From: Diphasiastrum complanatum
Taxonomy: Eukaryota > Streptophyta > Lycopodiopsida > Lycopodiales > Lycopodiaceae
NCBI GenBank assembly: GCA_029204225.1
Contig: CM055107.1
Coordinates: 27,312,572-27,376,571, forward strand
Direction of reading: 5' to 3'
Length of the DNA: 64,000 bases
The position numbers and the translations under genes are program-made. The notes beneath the pieces were generated by a model, which made no database searches, was not told the origin of the DNA, and saw nothing but the letters and a program-made list of their open reading frames with translations. Positions 20,809-32,934 of this stretch are shown piece after piece; within the stretch, counting starts at the first letter, position 1; each line of letters opens with the position of its first letter.

Positions 20809-21343
20809 TGTTAATTGGACCCGACCTCCGTGAAACACCAGAGCGGGCCGTCCACCATCCGTGGTTGAAAAACACCACCTTGGTTAAAGCGTCACACTAG
20901 TTACACCTGCCGTCGGTACTGTCTAGCGAAATACCTAGACCCGACGGTCGGTGAAAATATCGCCGATTAGCAAACAAAGCGGTGCGTATAAACTTGCACC
21001 CCACGAGCACATCATAGACAGTAAATCGATTTCCAGCCCATGTAAGATCTTTACCAACTGTAAGCCGAATTCAATGGGGAAAGAGAAATTAGCGATCGAA
21101 AGTTTTTACGGAACCATAATCATTGCACCAAAAGTACTAGCACCCCCTCCTTGCAACCGTATCTCTGAGAGCCTGGAAAACTCTCATCAATTGGGGAGCA
21201 CGGGGTAACAGAGGAAGCCCCTAGGATTGGATGTGGCAGGACCTTCGTTACTCATAGGGCATAGCCACCATCAGTAGTGGTGCCCCTTGATTTTTTTAGA
21301 ACGTTTTGGCTAGACCAATCCCCTGCCAAAAATGGCTCTAACA
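20809..21343 (+). repeat. Candidate 5' LTR of gypsy-2
   Basis: Starts TGTTAATTGG and ends GCTCTAACA, so the ends form a TGTTA/TAACA inverted repeat. TATAAAC lies at 20,987-20,993 and a primer-site-like sequence begins one base after the end. No second copy is available to confirm the borders. Confidence 0.45.
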
Positions 21344-21344
21344 T

Positions 21345-21362
21345 TGGTGCGTCTGCCTGGAG
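21345..21362 (+). other. Possible primer-binding site of gypsy-2
   Basis: TGGTGCGTCTGCCTGGAG resembles the gypsy primer site TGGCGCCGTCTGTGGGGA with several changes. It lies one base after the TAACA end of the candidate LTR. Old elements often show this level of decay. Confidence 0.4.
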
Positions 21363-22239
21363 TCAAAAAATTTTCAAGAGATGTTGCTTGAAAGAGTAGT
21401 TATCCATATCGTTGTTCTACAGAGAACTAGCTGTCATACTACCAGAAGTCTACATGTTTCGTAGGTCCTAGATTGCGTGTGTTGAAAACAATTCCACTAT
21501 CTAAACCGTCAATTGCAAGCTAGCATAACCGTACAAGCGGCTAGTACCACGTTGATCACAGGATGAAGTGGTTAGCATCACACAGTGATGTGTGTTGATT
21601 CCACACCTAGAACATACGTTATGAGTTCACAATCCAACCCTAGCTGCATGTGATCCGACTTCGCCAAGGCCATTCTACTTCCAACAGTTTGGAATACAGT
21701 TTGGACTGGAGACTGCATACAATTTTCACCAGCAGGGAGTTTAGGCTGTGATGCCAAGTACTACTAGAAATCTTTCATAGGGTGAAAGTGAAAACCAGAG
21801 CCCTAAGTCGAAAGTCATTACCCTACGACCCACCAACCCTAGCATCCCGTAGAGAAGACACCTAGTACAAAGAACCAAGAAAAACTGTACATGGGTATGG
21901 TTGGATTAGGATTGAGCAGAAAAACGACCAAGTAGAGTTAGTTAGGTCATATGCAGTATTAGTGGATGAAGGATGGATGACCTATGGGATAACGTGAGAA
22001 AATCACAAAACGCATGTGCAACGACAGTTGATTGCTATCCGTAAGTGGAAAATCTATTATGCAGCAATCATTAGTGTCACCCTAGACAAGACATCATAGG
22101 TATACCAAGGAAACCTAGGTCTAAGGGAGCACCACACGGAGAGACTTCAAATCCCTAGAGAGAGCGTTCAGGGCTTAAAAGAAGCAATCATGGGTTTCTT
22201 GTCCCACCAGTCTTAAATGATGAGTCTCACCCACCTATA
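21363..22239 (+). other. gypsy-2 leader
   Basis: About 880 bp between the candidate primer site and gag. No ORF or notable repeat seen. Confidence 0.5.
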
Positions 22240-23794
22240 ATGGACTTGGATGATACATTGGAACCTATAGAAGAACTACCAGAACTTGAGCCAACCGACG
22301 CTACAGAACCACCGTTAGTGAACGTAACATCTGCTGCTACAGAACCTGTTGCCAACAGAATGGCACGACGTTTGACTGAACCAATCATAGTACCCTCGGA
22401 GACAGGAGGACTACCCAACCTTAGTGGATCCACTCCTGAGTTTCATGGAGCACCGTATGAAAGTGCCGAAGAGCATATTGATGCTTTTTGGACCACCTGC
22501 TTTACCAGTGCCATCACAAACCCACATCATGATTTTTTGCCACCACTTTATCTGGAACGGCTAGGCAGTGGTATCATAGTCTGCACAGAGGCTCAATTAA
22601 CACCATTGAGGAGTTCCATAGACTGTTTCTAATTGAGTATGCTCCCCACCAAACGACTGAGGGCCTACTGTTCACACTGACTTCCCTACAACAAAGAGCA
22701 ACCATCCGACAATATTGGCGTCATTTGACAGAGTTGTCACACCAAGTGGAATCCATTGTGTTACTACCACCCCTATTACTACTGACCTTCTTTCTGCGAG
22801 GGCTCAAGAATGACATACAAATTATTGTACGTCAGAGTAACCCCCAGACATTGGCTGAGGCAGTAGAGAAGGCAATTGTGGTAGAAGACACACAAATTGC
22901 GGTTGCCCACACATCCCACCTATCGCAAGCAGTGAACAGCTTGAACCTAAGCCCAGAAACGTAGAGAGGAGGCCCAATCGCAGCTATAGGAGCACACCCC
23001 ATAGTGGAACCCCGTCCCATACAGGCTATTGAACCTCAACAAGGCAGGAACGTGCAAACACAAGATGCACGAAGGCTCCAAGCACAGATGCCCGATAGAG
23101 GCTATGAGAGCACAGACTCTAACACAGAACTAGGTGATATGCGAGCCATGCAAAAGGATACATGGACGTGATGAGTGAGAATATGCAGAGCTTAGCAGCA
23201 GATGTAAATTTTCTCAAATGACACCAAAATTTTTTGGGTCAGAGACACCCCATAGAAGGACCGAATCCCTTAGTGTGTAGACACTGTAGAGAGAATCATT
23301 TAAATCGAAACTGTCCCAACCAAGTTTGCGGGTACTGCAAGAGGCCTGGACACTTAGAGGATAGATGTTGGGTACGTAGACACACATTAAACACTGGGAA
23401 TAGGATGCCTGGGCCAGTGAACCATGGACCCCAAGAGGACAGAACGGCGGGGCCATCAAGGCCACCTCAATACATACAACGTGGACCCAGGATTAGCCAC
23501 GTTGATAAAGGGAAGGCATGCATAGAAGATGACCGGCCACTCGTGAACTTCATCGCCGTAGAGACACTAGAGGAACCCACGAACAAGAAAGAGTTTTTAG
23601 TTGTGACCCGGAGTAACCTCCAGACGGAGCTACCTCCTAGAAAACCCAAGCCTACACCAAAACCACCACCGGAGGTAGACAACCCAGTGGTCATTGAAAA
23701 GCCAGTATTCAAACCTACACCCATCTACGAGGATCCACTGCCCAAAGAGCAAGGTGAGGTTAGCGTCTTGGAAGGGCGTAGACATCCCAGATAG
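22240..23794 (+). pseudogene. gypsy-2 Gag with two zinc knuckles, broken
   Basis: First segment 22,240-22,632 has an acidic N-terminus and STPEFHGAPYESAEEHIDAF, the start of the gag domain. Frame shifts lead to 22,725-22,964, with RGLKNDIQIIVRQSNPQTL typical of the end of the capsid domain. The last segment, 23,234-23,794, contains CRHCRENHLNRNC and CGYCKRPGHLEDRC (the second is a standard CX2CX4HX4C knuckle), then a proline-rich linker. At least two frame changes separate the segments. Confidence 0.82.
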
Positions 23795-23835
23795 GACCGA
23801 GAAAAGGAAAAGCCGGCCTAGAAACTAAGAGAACC

Positions 23836-24564
23836 ATGACCCGAACGCGTAGGTTTAGGAAGGATATAGACCTAAACTTGAAGAGAGGGAATATTGACTT
23901 AGGTCAAGCCCTAGAGAATCTAAAATTGGAAATAGGACTCTGGCAACTAGAACAGTTGTCACCCACTATTAAATGCACGGTCAAACGATTGATGAGACCA
24001 CCCACGACCAGAACATGGGAGCCACCTACAAAAGGGAAAGTAGATGTGGATTTGTTAGATTGTTACTGCCCTAAGGTAGATGTACTCATAGATGGCCTAG
24101 TCATTTAAGGGGCCATAGTTGATGCCAGGTCAGCAATTAACATCATAAGTCTAGAACTTTCAGACCGCCTTGGTTTTACTCTAGAACTCGCTACCTTGAC
24201 AACCTTGAAACTAGCCAACAACTCAGTGATCAAACTAGAGGGCGAGCTTAAGAATGTACCCATTATTGTGGCTAACAAGGCCATTCAAGTGGACTTTTAC
24301 ATCATGAGGATGTACGCTGGGAACCGGGGGTACTCTATACTGCTAGGACGGCCATGGCTCAGGCTTAGCAACTGCACAGTCGACATCCCCGTAGGAGTAC
24401 TGATTTTTGGAAAGAGTAGAGAACATACCATAATCGACAGCTATCTCGAGGTGCCTCAGTCAGAGAGAGCACCCATACCTTCATCTGAGTGGGAGGAGAT
24501 CACGAGTAGTGAGGACGATGGTGAGTCCACTACGAGTGAAGATGAACCCATACAATACCACTGA
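23836..24564 (+). pseudogene. gypsy-2 aspartic protease
   Basis: One frame with a TAA at 24,106-24,108 just before the active site. The motif reads IVDARSAINIIS (normally D-G/T-x-S/A), followed by LLGRPWL near 24,338. The acidic tail (SSEDDGESTTSEDE) ends at a TGA at 24,564; RT continues in another frame right after, so a frame change lies at the PR-RT border. Confidence 0.83.
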
Positions 24565-24569
24565 AGGAG

Positions 24570-27080
24570 GGAGCCAAACCTATACGACAAAAACAACGTT
24601 GGCTACCCTACCACCTAAAGGAAGGAGTATACACTGAACTCGAGAGACTTCGAAATGCTGGTCTGATATTTCCGGTAGAGAACACCGAGTGGTGCTCCCC
24701 AATAGTACCTCACACCAAGAAGAACTCTACACGCATTCGCATATGTGTGGATTATAAGAGGTTGAACAAACAGACTAAGAAGGACTACTACCCATTGCCG
24801 TTCATAGACCAAGTCCTAGAAGAAATGGCGGGAAGAGACTAGTACTCTTTCATGGATTGTTTCGCAGGCTATAATCAGATAGCCATAGCAGAAGAGGATA
24901 AATTGAAGACTACCTTCACAACCACATTTGGGGTTTTCGCTTACCACGTCATGCCCTTTGGGTTGACTAATGCCCCTGGAACCTATCAGAGGTTTATGAA
25001 CAAGCACTTCGAGGATATCTTAGATGAAAACCTCAAAATTTTTATAGATGACCTATGTGGGACAAGCACCATCACAGAACATCTTACCATGCTAGAGAAG
25101 TGTTTTCATAAGTGCACAGTAACCTGTATAGCCTTGAATGCTAACAAGTGCCTATTCGGAGTTCCTTACGGGGTACTATTAGGACATGTCATTAGTAAGT
25201 ACGGCATGGCAACTGATCCAGAAAAAATAGCTATGCTCCTAGCCATGATGGCACCAACTACGGTGTCCCAACTTCAGACCTTCTTGGGCTCGAGCAATTA
25301 TTACAAAAGATATGTGATGGCCTATGCCACGCGTACTTACCAGATGACTGGCTTATTGAAAACCAACGTGGAGTGGACCTGGAACGAGGCGTGTGAGAAG
25401 TCTTTTCAGGAATTAAAAGTAGCTTTGGCTAACGCTCCAATATTGAAACCACCTATGTATGACATGGAGTTCTTCGTTTTCACGAGCACCACAGACACGT
25501 GCATAAACTGTTGCTTGGCCCAGATTTGGGACAAAAAATATCACCCTATTATTTTTATAGGGAGAAAACTGAACAAAGCAGAACTTAATTATAGTAAGGC
25601 TGAGAAAATTTGTTTGGGGATAGCTTACGCTGCCGCCAAACTAAGGCATTACCTATTGCATCGGAAAGTGACTTTCTTTACCAAGAGTACTGCAGTCACC
25701 TTGATGATGAATAAACTAGAACCTCTTGAGTGCTTAATGAAGTGGATAATCTCCCTTCAGGAGTTTGACTACACCCTCCAAAGCAAGCCGCCTAAACTGT
25801 AGGGGTTAAACGATTGTATTTGAAAGCTAGGAGGGGTTACTGAGACAGACGATGAGTGGGAGACTGATCACTTAAGAGAACTTTTGAGAGTAGACGTTGA
25901 CACAATTCCTGAGTGGTATACAGCTTTAGCAACCTACCTATCTACACTAGAGACACCCAGCAGTATGACGATTCCAGAAAAACGAAAGCTACGTCTACAA
26001 GCCCTAAAGTTCGCCTTAATAGGGGGCACATTGAACAGACAAGGTGTAGAAGGGTTGTATCGAAGATGCGTCACTCCTGAAGAAGCCAAATTTATACTAG
26101 AGGAGTGTCACGATTCTGCCTGTGGGGGCCACTTTGCCGGCCAACTCACAGGGCAAAAAATTCTGAGGGCAGGTTACTAGTGGCCGACACTATTCCAAGA
26201 TGCTCATTTACATGCCCGGAACTGCGACACCTGTCAACGAGTTGACAAGACGGATAATAGGGCACGATCGTTAGTTCCAATACAGGCATGTCTCCCCTTT
26301 GAAAAATGGGGCATCTACTTTGTTGGCACAATACACCCAACTTCATCTAGCCGGAAACATTATATCATAGTGGCCACTGACTATTTCAGAAAGTGGGCCG
26401 AGGCACGGGCTGTGGCCAAAGACAATGCAAAAGAAACCGCCTGGTTCTTACTAGAACATGTGATAGGCCGGTTCGGTACACCCAGAGAACTCATCTCTAA
26501 CAGGGATACCCATTTCCTAAACAAAACTATCAAGGCTTTGAGCGATCAGTTGACGATCAGGCACCGGAAAAGCACACCCTACCACCCGCAAGCCAACGGT
26601 CAGGCTGAAAGCACGAACAAACAACTGGTAGGAATTCTAAGGAAAACCGTATCAGACCGACAGAGGGATTGGGACAAAAAACTGTATTCGGCATTGTGGG
26701 CATATAATGCCACCTATAAGACCAGTACTAACCACACACCCTTTTTTCTAGTGTATGGCCAAGAATGTGTATTGCCAATAGAAATAGAGCTCCCATCATT
26801 GCGGTTTGCCATGAAGCACGACCTAGGAGAGAAAGAATCAATACAGCACCGACTGGACACTTTACAAGACCTAGACGAGCATCGAATAGCTGCCCTAAAT
26901 CACCAAGAAACCCACAAAAGATGCATGAAGGAGATTCATGATAGGAACATGCACGATTACCAGTTCAGGCAGGGAATAGTGAAACTGTATGAAAATAACA
27001 CGGTTAAGCTAGCCGAGTTGAACGGTGAAAATTTTAAGCACCGAACCAACATAAACAAGATAAAAGCTTATCGTAGTTAA
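24570..27080 (+). pseudogene. gypsy-2 RT, RNase H and integrase
   Basis: Single reading frame with TAG stops near 24,841, at 25,800 and at 26,178, plus a TGA near 25,821. RT: PVENTEWCSPIV, RICVDYKRLNKQTKKDYYPL, MPFGLTNAPGTYQ and the catalytic FIDDLC. RNase H: the usual TDAS-like start has become TSTTDTC, then ELNYSKAEKICLG and a late TKSTAVTLM, so some catalytic residues are lost. Integrase: zinc site ECHDSACGGHFAG ... CDTCQR, then D in VATDYFRKW, D in SNRDTHFLN and E in NGQAESTNK, a complete DDE triad. It ends at 27,080 with an INKIKAYRS tail. Confidence 0.9.
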
Positions 27081-27124
27081 AGAGAAGCCGAAGTCACATG
27101 TATAGTATGTAACACCTTTTCTTG

Positions 27125-27270
27125 TTCACCTTTTCAGGTATCAGAGTGAATGACCTAGAAGCATCACGAATACTGGGAACACTCAAAGAGTCAAAAGTAG
27201 CCCTAGTGACCTTGTACATATACGCTGTGGTACGTTTGTTGTGTTGCTTAATAGTGTTCATAACACTATA
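27125..27270 (+). other. Short membrane-segment ORF behind an acceptor-like site
   Basis: 45-70 bp after the gypsy-2 integrase stop, a pyrimidine run ends in CTTTTCAG at about 27,138. The frame after it encodes about 44 residues with a charged start (NDLEASRILGTLKESK) and a hydrophobic stretch (VALVTLYIYAVVRLLCCLIV) before a TAG. Some plant gypsy elements carry a spliced extra ORF in this position, but this one is too short to call. Confidence 0.2.
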
Positions 27271-30200
27271 GCGGGGTTTTGGTATGATTATGAAGCCAGT
27301 CATTGGGTTTCTAGTTCGAATATTGCCATAGATTGTACTAGAAGGTAACTTAAGTTCGAACCATTCACCTCATAAGTAATCCAACCCAAATATTCTTCTC
27401 AATGATATAAATGTTTTTCATTTACTAATTCTTGTATTCTCTCCAATCAAGCAAACTTAATTTGATTTAATCTTTGATGCAATTGCCATGATTTATCTAT
27501 GAAAGTTTGACCATATTTTTCAATGGTTTTATCATGATATTGTATGTGGTTTTGGAAATATGTAATATATATATAGCTCTAATGGTGTTTTTCAACCACT
27601 TTGAGCGATAGCTTTTCCATGTTTTTCAATGGATTAGCAATAGCTGATTTATCATGCTAAGTATATTTGTTAAGCATTACGCATTACTCAAACTGAGAAT
27701 TTATGATAAGATTCCGTTAAAAGTCATTTTTCTCGATCTTAGTAAATTCTATGAGTTTTAAGAATCAATTTACCTTTTTGGATCATTCGGATCCGAGTTA
27801 CGGATTAGAAGTTATAGCCATTTGAAGATCCTTACTAATTTTAACTGTTGAAAAGCATATATCATATTCTCTTATAAAAACAGAATCTCATTGTTCCTTA
27901 TTTTTTGGAGTTTTTACAGTAGAAGGTAAATCTGTAATTCATTAGACTGTAAAAACATACCATTTACTGTATACTCTGGTTTATAGGTTCAATATGAGCA
28001 CATGAATTCATTTTTTTTAGATTAAAAAAAAACAGATACTTAATATTAATAATAACCGAAAAAAACCCAGTCTACATGCTTAACCAAATGATCAAACCAA
28101 AATACAGTAGAAAGGTAAATGATTTCACCTCAGTTCCTTTTGCTCTGACTTAAATTTCAAGGAGGGTGCTTCAGATAAATTCATGCCTTCCACATTTGAG
28201 TCACTCTGTATTTTTTTTCAATAGCCCACATAATTCCTTGCCAGAATGCCGGTTCCTTCAATATTTTTTTTACCGGGTCATCTTTCTCATTTTTGCCAAA
28301 AATCCAAGAAATGGGCCTTCAGCCTCGTGGAGCAGGTCGCGATGGTGGAGGTCGCGGGTCAGCCTTCCAGCAGGGAGCGTGGTCTGGGTCGCGATGGATC
28401 AGCTCTTCTCACCCTTCACTCGTTTCAGGTTCAGATAGCGATGGCACAGATCGCGATGGTCTACCGGGCCCCCCCTTCCACTGAAACAGGCCCCTTCTCT
28501 TCACGGATACACACAGGGGGGCATCTGCTCAGAATCGCAGATGGCCACCCTCTTCAACCACGATATGCAGAGAAGATTTTTCTTCAGATACGTTCAGGTC
28601 TTCCTTTCTTCCAGGCAGCGATGATCTCTTCAAAATCAGATTCTTCTGACCTGTGCAAATCGTTCCTCTCTTCCACAGAAGTAGTGTGGGTTCTTCCTTC
28701 CCAGATCATTCTTTCAGAACAGCAGCAGATCAATTCACCAATCAAATTGCAGAGAATTTGAGGAGGCTTTAATGGCTCAGGCAGCAGAATTGACTGGTTC
28801 TTCATTCATTCAACTTCAAAGTCAGCGAACAGTATACTACTGCCAATTTTCTCAGTAACAGGCAGCAAAACTAGCCGCGATGGCCTCCTTCACGGGTCTG
28901 GATTGCAATGTAGGAGCAGCCCAACTCTCATTTCTGACAGCATCTGAGAGGTCGCTAGTCCTCCATACTCTTCATTGCTTTATTAGAGCAAGTGGCAATC
29001 ATTCATAAGAACTTTTTAAAGAAAGGAAATGGGCTTAAGTTCTGACAAACTGTAACAGCTGTGTACATTTTTGCTCTGAACTTCTTCACAAGGATTTGTT
29101 ATGTATTCATTTCAAACATCAAGCAATGAGCACATTGGGTTGCTTTCAGAATAGAAATCTGAGGGGCTGAATGCTCTGTGATCATTTCATCTCTCTTGAC
29201 ACCGTTCTTGCATGAACAATCTCTAATCTCTTCTCCCTCTACGTAGAATGCCTCTCCTTCTTTTCCCTTTTTCCCTGCCTTCTTCTCTCCTCCAGAACCC
29301 ACGACCTCCTTCCTCTTCATAACTGACCTTCAACGAAGGGCAAAACTCTTCCCACTTTGACAAAAAGGCCCTTCATTTGAGGAAAAAACTCTTTAGGCTT
29401 ATTTGGCCTCCAAAACTATTTTCCCAGTTCCTTGTTTTCGAAACTCCGATTTTTTCCCAGATGTCGAACTATCTCATAGGTATCACTTCATCCTACATTC
29501 TTACCTGTATTACTCGTGACTTCGTATTCAACACGAACCATCATACAACTGGCAACTCAGCATCGCGTACAAACCGACACTCGGTATAATCAACCGTCAT
29601 CCCCACCAAGGGAAATCACCAAAATATCAATATTTCGAACTCGGAAAACTTGTCTGACATCAACCCAACAAGTTTGATTTGTAAGTCTGCAATGTACTTT
29701 GCCTCAACCATTTTTTAACTGCCGTTTTCATTTCGCTTCTTTCAGTAACAAGATTTTTTAAGGTCACAAACTGCTCTTCACTGGAAACTGCAACTGATCG
29801 TCGTCGAACCCTTAAGCTTAGGACCCTTCCTTGAAACTTAAGTCAGTGCCTTAAAGGTACCTGGGTATCTTTTATAAATCATGATATGAAGTACATTTCA
29901 TCATTACAATATGGCGAAAAATTGCCATTTAATAAAACTACTTAGCAACTGTCGATATTATCATCCATCAAAGTCACTTACGAGTGTTGCTAAAAATAGC
30001 TTATTGCTATTTAACAAACTTATTAAAAATAGTAACGTAGTAAAAATAGCTCTAATTTGTCTTGTATAACTGTCATTTGAAAATTGATTATGACATTTGA
30101 ACATGCCATAGAATTTCATAGCTACTCTTTAACATAGCCACATTCGTATATCAGTAAAAAGTGGCATAATAGCAGATTTTGCACATATGAGATACATCTA

Positions 30201-30296
30201 GAACATTTTTTTCTAGAAAATCAGCATCAATGATTGTAATTGCTGAAATTTTGAAATTTTGACCAGAAAAATGCACTACATACACTGAACAGAAGG
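27271..30296. other. No gene recognised; GC-rich island with TCGCGATGG words
   Basis: 27,271-28,160 and 28,980-30,296 are AT-rich with nothing recognised. Between them, about 28,300-28,960 is GC-rich and contains TCGCGATGG at 28,337, 28,389 and 28,451 plus near matches at 28,436 and 28,874. A 171-codon frame through it has no family similarity I can see. The region should contain the 5' LTR of gypsy-3, but I find neither a primer site nor a matching LTR. Confidence 0.4.
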
Positions 30297-30359
30297 GTGC
30301 GAAAAACCAAAACAAAATTCATAAAATCAAGAAAAATACAAAAAGATTATTGTTGTGAT

Positions 30360-30641
30360 ATGGAACTCACCCAGGAACTTGGGACATATACGTTGAAGGT
30401 AGACGGAGCCTGCAGACATTCGAATAGAGAAGGTGCCATAGGAGCAGTATTGCAAAATCCCAATGGGACTAAACTAGCCAGTATAGGAGTCCTATTAGGG
30501 AAAGGATTCAGGAACAACACTGTTGAATACAAAGCCCTTCTAATCAGTCTGCAAATGACCATGCAAGTTGCGCAAACAATAGGCAACCTCCGAATTATGG
30601 GGGATTCACAACTCCTAATCCAAGGTATGACTGGCGTATGA
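30360..30641 (+). pseudogene. Archaeal-type RNase H domain at the 5' end of gypsy-3, truncated
   Basis: ATG at 30,360; 93 codons. The fold signatures of the RVT_3/archaeal-type RNase H family are clear: VDGACRHSNREGAIGAVL (first catalytic Asp), NNTVEYKALLISLQM (catalytic Glu) and IMGDSQLLIQGM (second catalytic Asp). The C-terminal part with the last catalytic residue is missing; the frame stops at TGA 30,639. In plant Tat-type elements this extra RNase H normally lies within pol. Here it precedes the Gag knuckles and protease. A second, fuller copy on the minus strand at 50,331-50,810 also precedes its element's other ORF. Confidence 0.78.
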
Positions 30642-32821
30642 AACTAGCACAAAAGCGACGATCGACTAAGAAATCTCGAAAGTCAAAGACTGATTCTAGT
30701 GACAACGATGGTGATTCAGATTCTGATTCAAATACCAGTTTTTCAAGCTCGGAATCTGAAAGCAACGATTCATCAGAATCAGAAGTTGACAAAGGAGAGA
30801 GAAAGAATAAACGATGAACTAAACGAAAGGGCAACACGAAAGTTGTCGAGGATAAGTCGTCAACTTCTAAAGTTGAAAAGCTTTGGAAGAGTAATATCGC
30901 TGACCTTAATGAAAAGTTTAATGACTTGAAAGTGCAGATCTCTGAAGTTGTAGATAAAAGACCAAAAGCGTCTTCTTCCAACTCAGGAATGTGGTGTACG
31001 AAATGTGAAACTTCTGGACACACTAAGGAAGACTGCACTACTGTGAATGTCAAATACATTGAAGATCCTGCCCAAAAGGTAGTTTTTATTTTTCAAAATG
31101 ATGCGACTACTAACTATGTATAGGGTACTGCAGCATCAGCCCAGCAGGACAGACCCAAGTTCGCACCAAGAAGACATAATACCCTTGATTTTGTTGGACC
31201 AGCAAAGTCTCAAACCGCGACTAAACCAGTTTCGGACAACTGCTACAACTGTGGAGAGCCGGGACATTTTTCTCCCGACTGTCCTCAACCGCGAAAGCCG
31301 ATTGGTTATGTACCATTATGCTCGAATTGTAGAGAGCCTGACCACAAGTATCCTGACTGCCCTCAGCCGCAGAAGCCGCGACTCAAATATCAGTATGTAG
31401 CAACACCAGTTGCTGCAGACACGAAAGTGAAAGCTGCGACTGATGCCGTTGTGCAGAGAATTGACGTTATTGAAGGAAAACTGGCAAAGTCAGAAGATCA
31501 GTCCTGGCCAAGTGACGTTGAGAAATTATTCAAAGTCACAACAAGAAGCAAAAGCTCCTCAAAACCTGATCAGAAATCTTCGACGAAGCATAGAAAATCC
31601 TCGAAGAAGAAATCCTCTAGCAAAACAACAAACAAATCTACGACTAAAGAAGATCTCAAAGATGACCCTGACTATGACCACGATGCTGCGAAGCTATTTG
31701 CAAAATATATCTCGACAGAAACAAAGAAAATCATCAACGTTGAACTTCAGACAGCTGCTGTAGAGAAGGTGGTCACTTTCGAGGAAGAGGACGAAGAAAT
31801 CGCGAAGACGAAATTGTCTAGTGCTGTTATCGATAAGCCAACCTCGAAATCGAAGATGAAAGAATATGACATCGTGACTGATATCGGATCTCTTCATCCG
31901 AACATTACTTTTGAACAGCTGTTGGCAGATAATACTCATTACAGAAAGCAGCTGAAAGGTCTTTCTGTGCCCAAAAAGAAAAAAAAAGTTTCTCTACCAG
32001 ATGTTGCTATTTTGTCTATCGATTTAGGTGATCTCGGTGCACCTGAGATTGATATTACCATTGTGGGATGCTTGATCGAAAAAGTGCCAATTGACTCTGG
32101 TCCCAGTGTGAATATAATAACAGAAGACACAGCTCATGCTTTGGGGCTGACTGACATTCAACCGACACAACGAGACATCAAGTTAGTTGATTCGACACGA
32201 CAAAAACCTGTTGGAGAACTGAAGGATGTCACTGTCTACATTCAAGCCAAGCCATTCACAATGAATTTCATTGTTATCAAACCACTTGGTTTGTCATCCT
32301 ATTTTGTGCTGATTGGACGACCTTGGCTTTATCAATCAAACACAAGTGTACATTGGAACTCCAGAGAGTTGAAATTTCAGACTGGTGAGACCAATAACCG
32401 AGGTAAGCCAACAGAACAAATCATAACCTGGAGTCGTGACAAATATGAAGGTGAAACTCCTCTGTCCGACACCAGCTTTACATTAGAAGAATCTTCGTAT
32501 GCCTTGAATATTTTTCCCAATGAATTTGATATTGAAGTGCAGTACTTTGAATGTTATGAGAATGCTGATGACGAAGAATTCTTCGATGCCTGCAATGCTG
32601 AAACGGATGTTTCGTATGAAGAAATTAACATTGCAAACACGAACTCAAAAGAGTCTGACGATTTGAGTCACGAATTTGAATATGAATTTGGTAACAAGAA
32701 CCAGGTTGACGACAAGAAAACATCTGTGGAGTCAACCATGTGCAAAATTCATGGCCATACCAAGGCCAGTATGACAGAAGGTATCATTTTATCAGATTCT
32801 ACTGAACTGATTGAAACCTAG
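30642..32821 (+). pseudogene. gypsy-3 Gag C-terminus (three knuckles) and protease
   Basis: Starts with a basic, then Ser/Asp/Glu-rich stretch. Knuckles: CTKCETSGHTKEDC (30,993-31,034), CYNCGEPGHFSPDC and CSNCREPDHKYPDC, all CX2CX4HX4C. From 31,427 the frame is open to 32,821: a Lys/Ser-rich linker, then the protease with VPIDSGPSVNIIT (catalytic Asp, near 32,085-32,120) and LIGRPWL, and a long acidic tail. Stops and frame changes occur before 31,427 only (for example near 30,817 and 31,121). The capsid domain expected upstream is absent. Confidence 0.82.
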
Positions 32822-32934
32822 CAAATTTGTGCATGTTTTAAAGTCACTTGGAGAATCGGAGTTAGTGGAATTCATTGAACTATTGAAGGAGTATCAAGAC
32901 GTGTCGCTCGAATATACCCGTAGAATTCGGAGAG

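Larger units (their letters stand above)
20809..27080 (+). mobile_element. gypsy-2: broken but nearly full Ty3/gypsy element
   Basis: Plus strand. Probable 5' LTR (20,809-21,343), primer site (21,345), about 880-bp leader, gag, knuckles, protease, RT, RNase H and integrase in Ty3/gypsy order. The pol part from 24,570 to 27,080 is one frame with few stops. The integrase ends at 27,080 without a chromodomain that I can see. No 3' LTR was found after it. Its proteins differ clearly from gypsy-1 and gypsy-3. Confidence 0.88.

Noticed and set aside
28246-28761. 171-codon plus frame in the GC-rich island
   Set aside because: No recognisable domain; a second overlapping frame is open as well, as expected in GC-rich DNA.
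30595-31059. 154-codon minus frame
   Set aside because: Antisense shadow of the Ser/Asp/Glu-rich Gag segment of gypsy-3.
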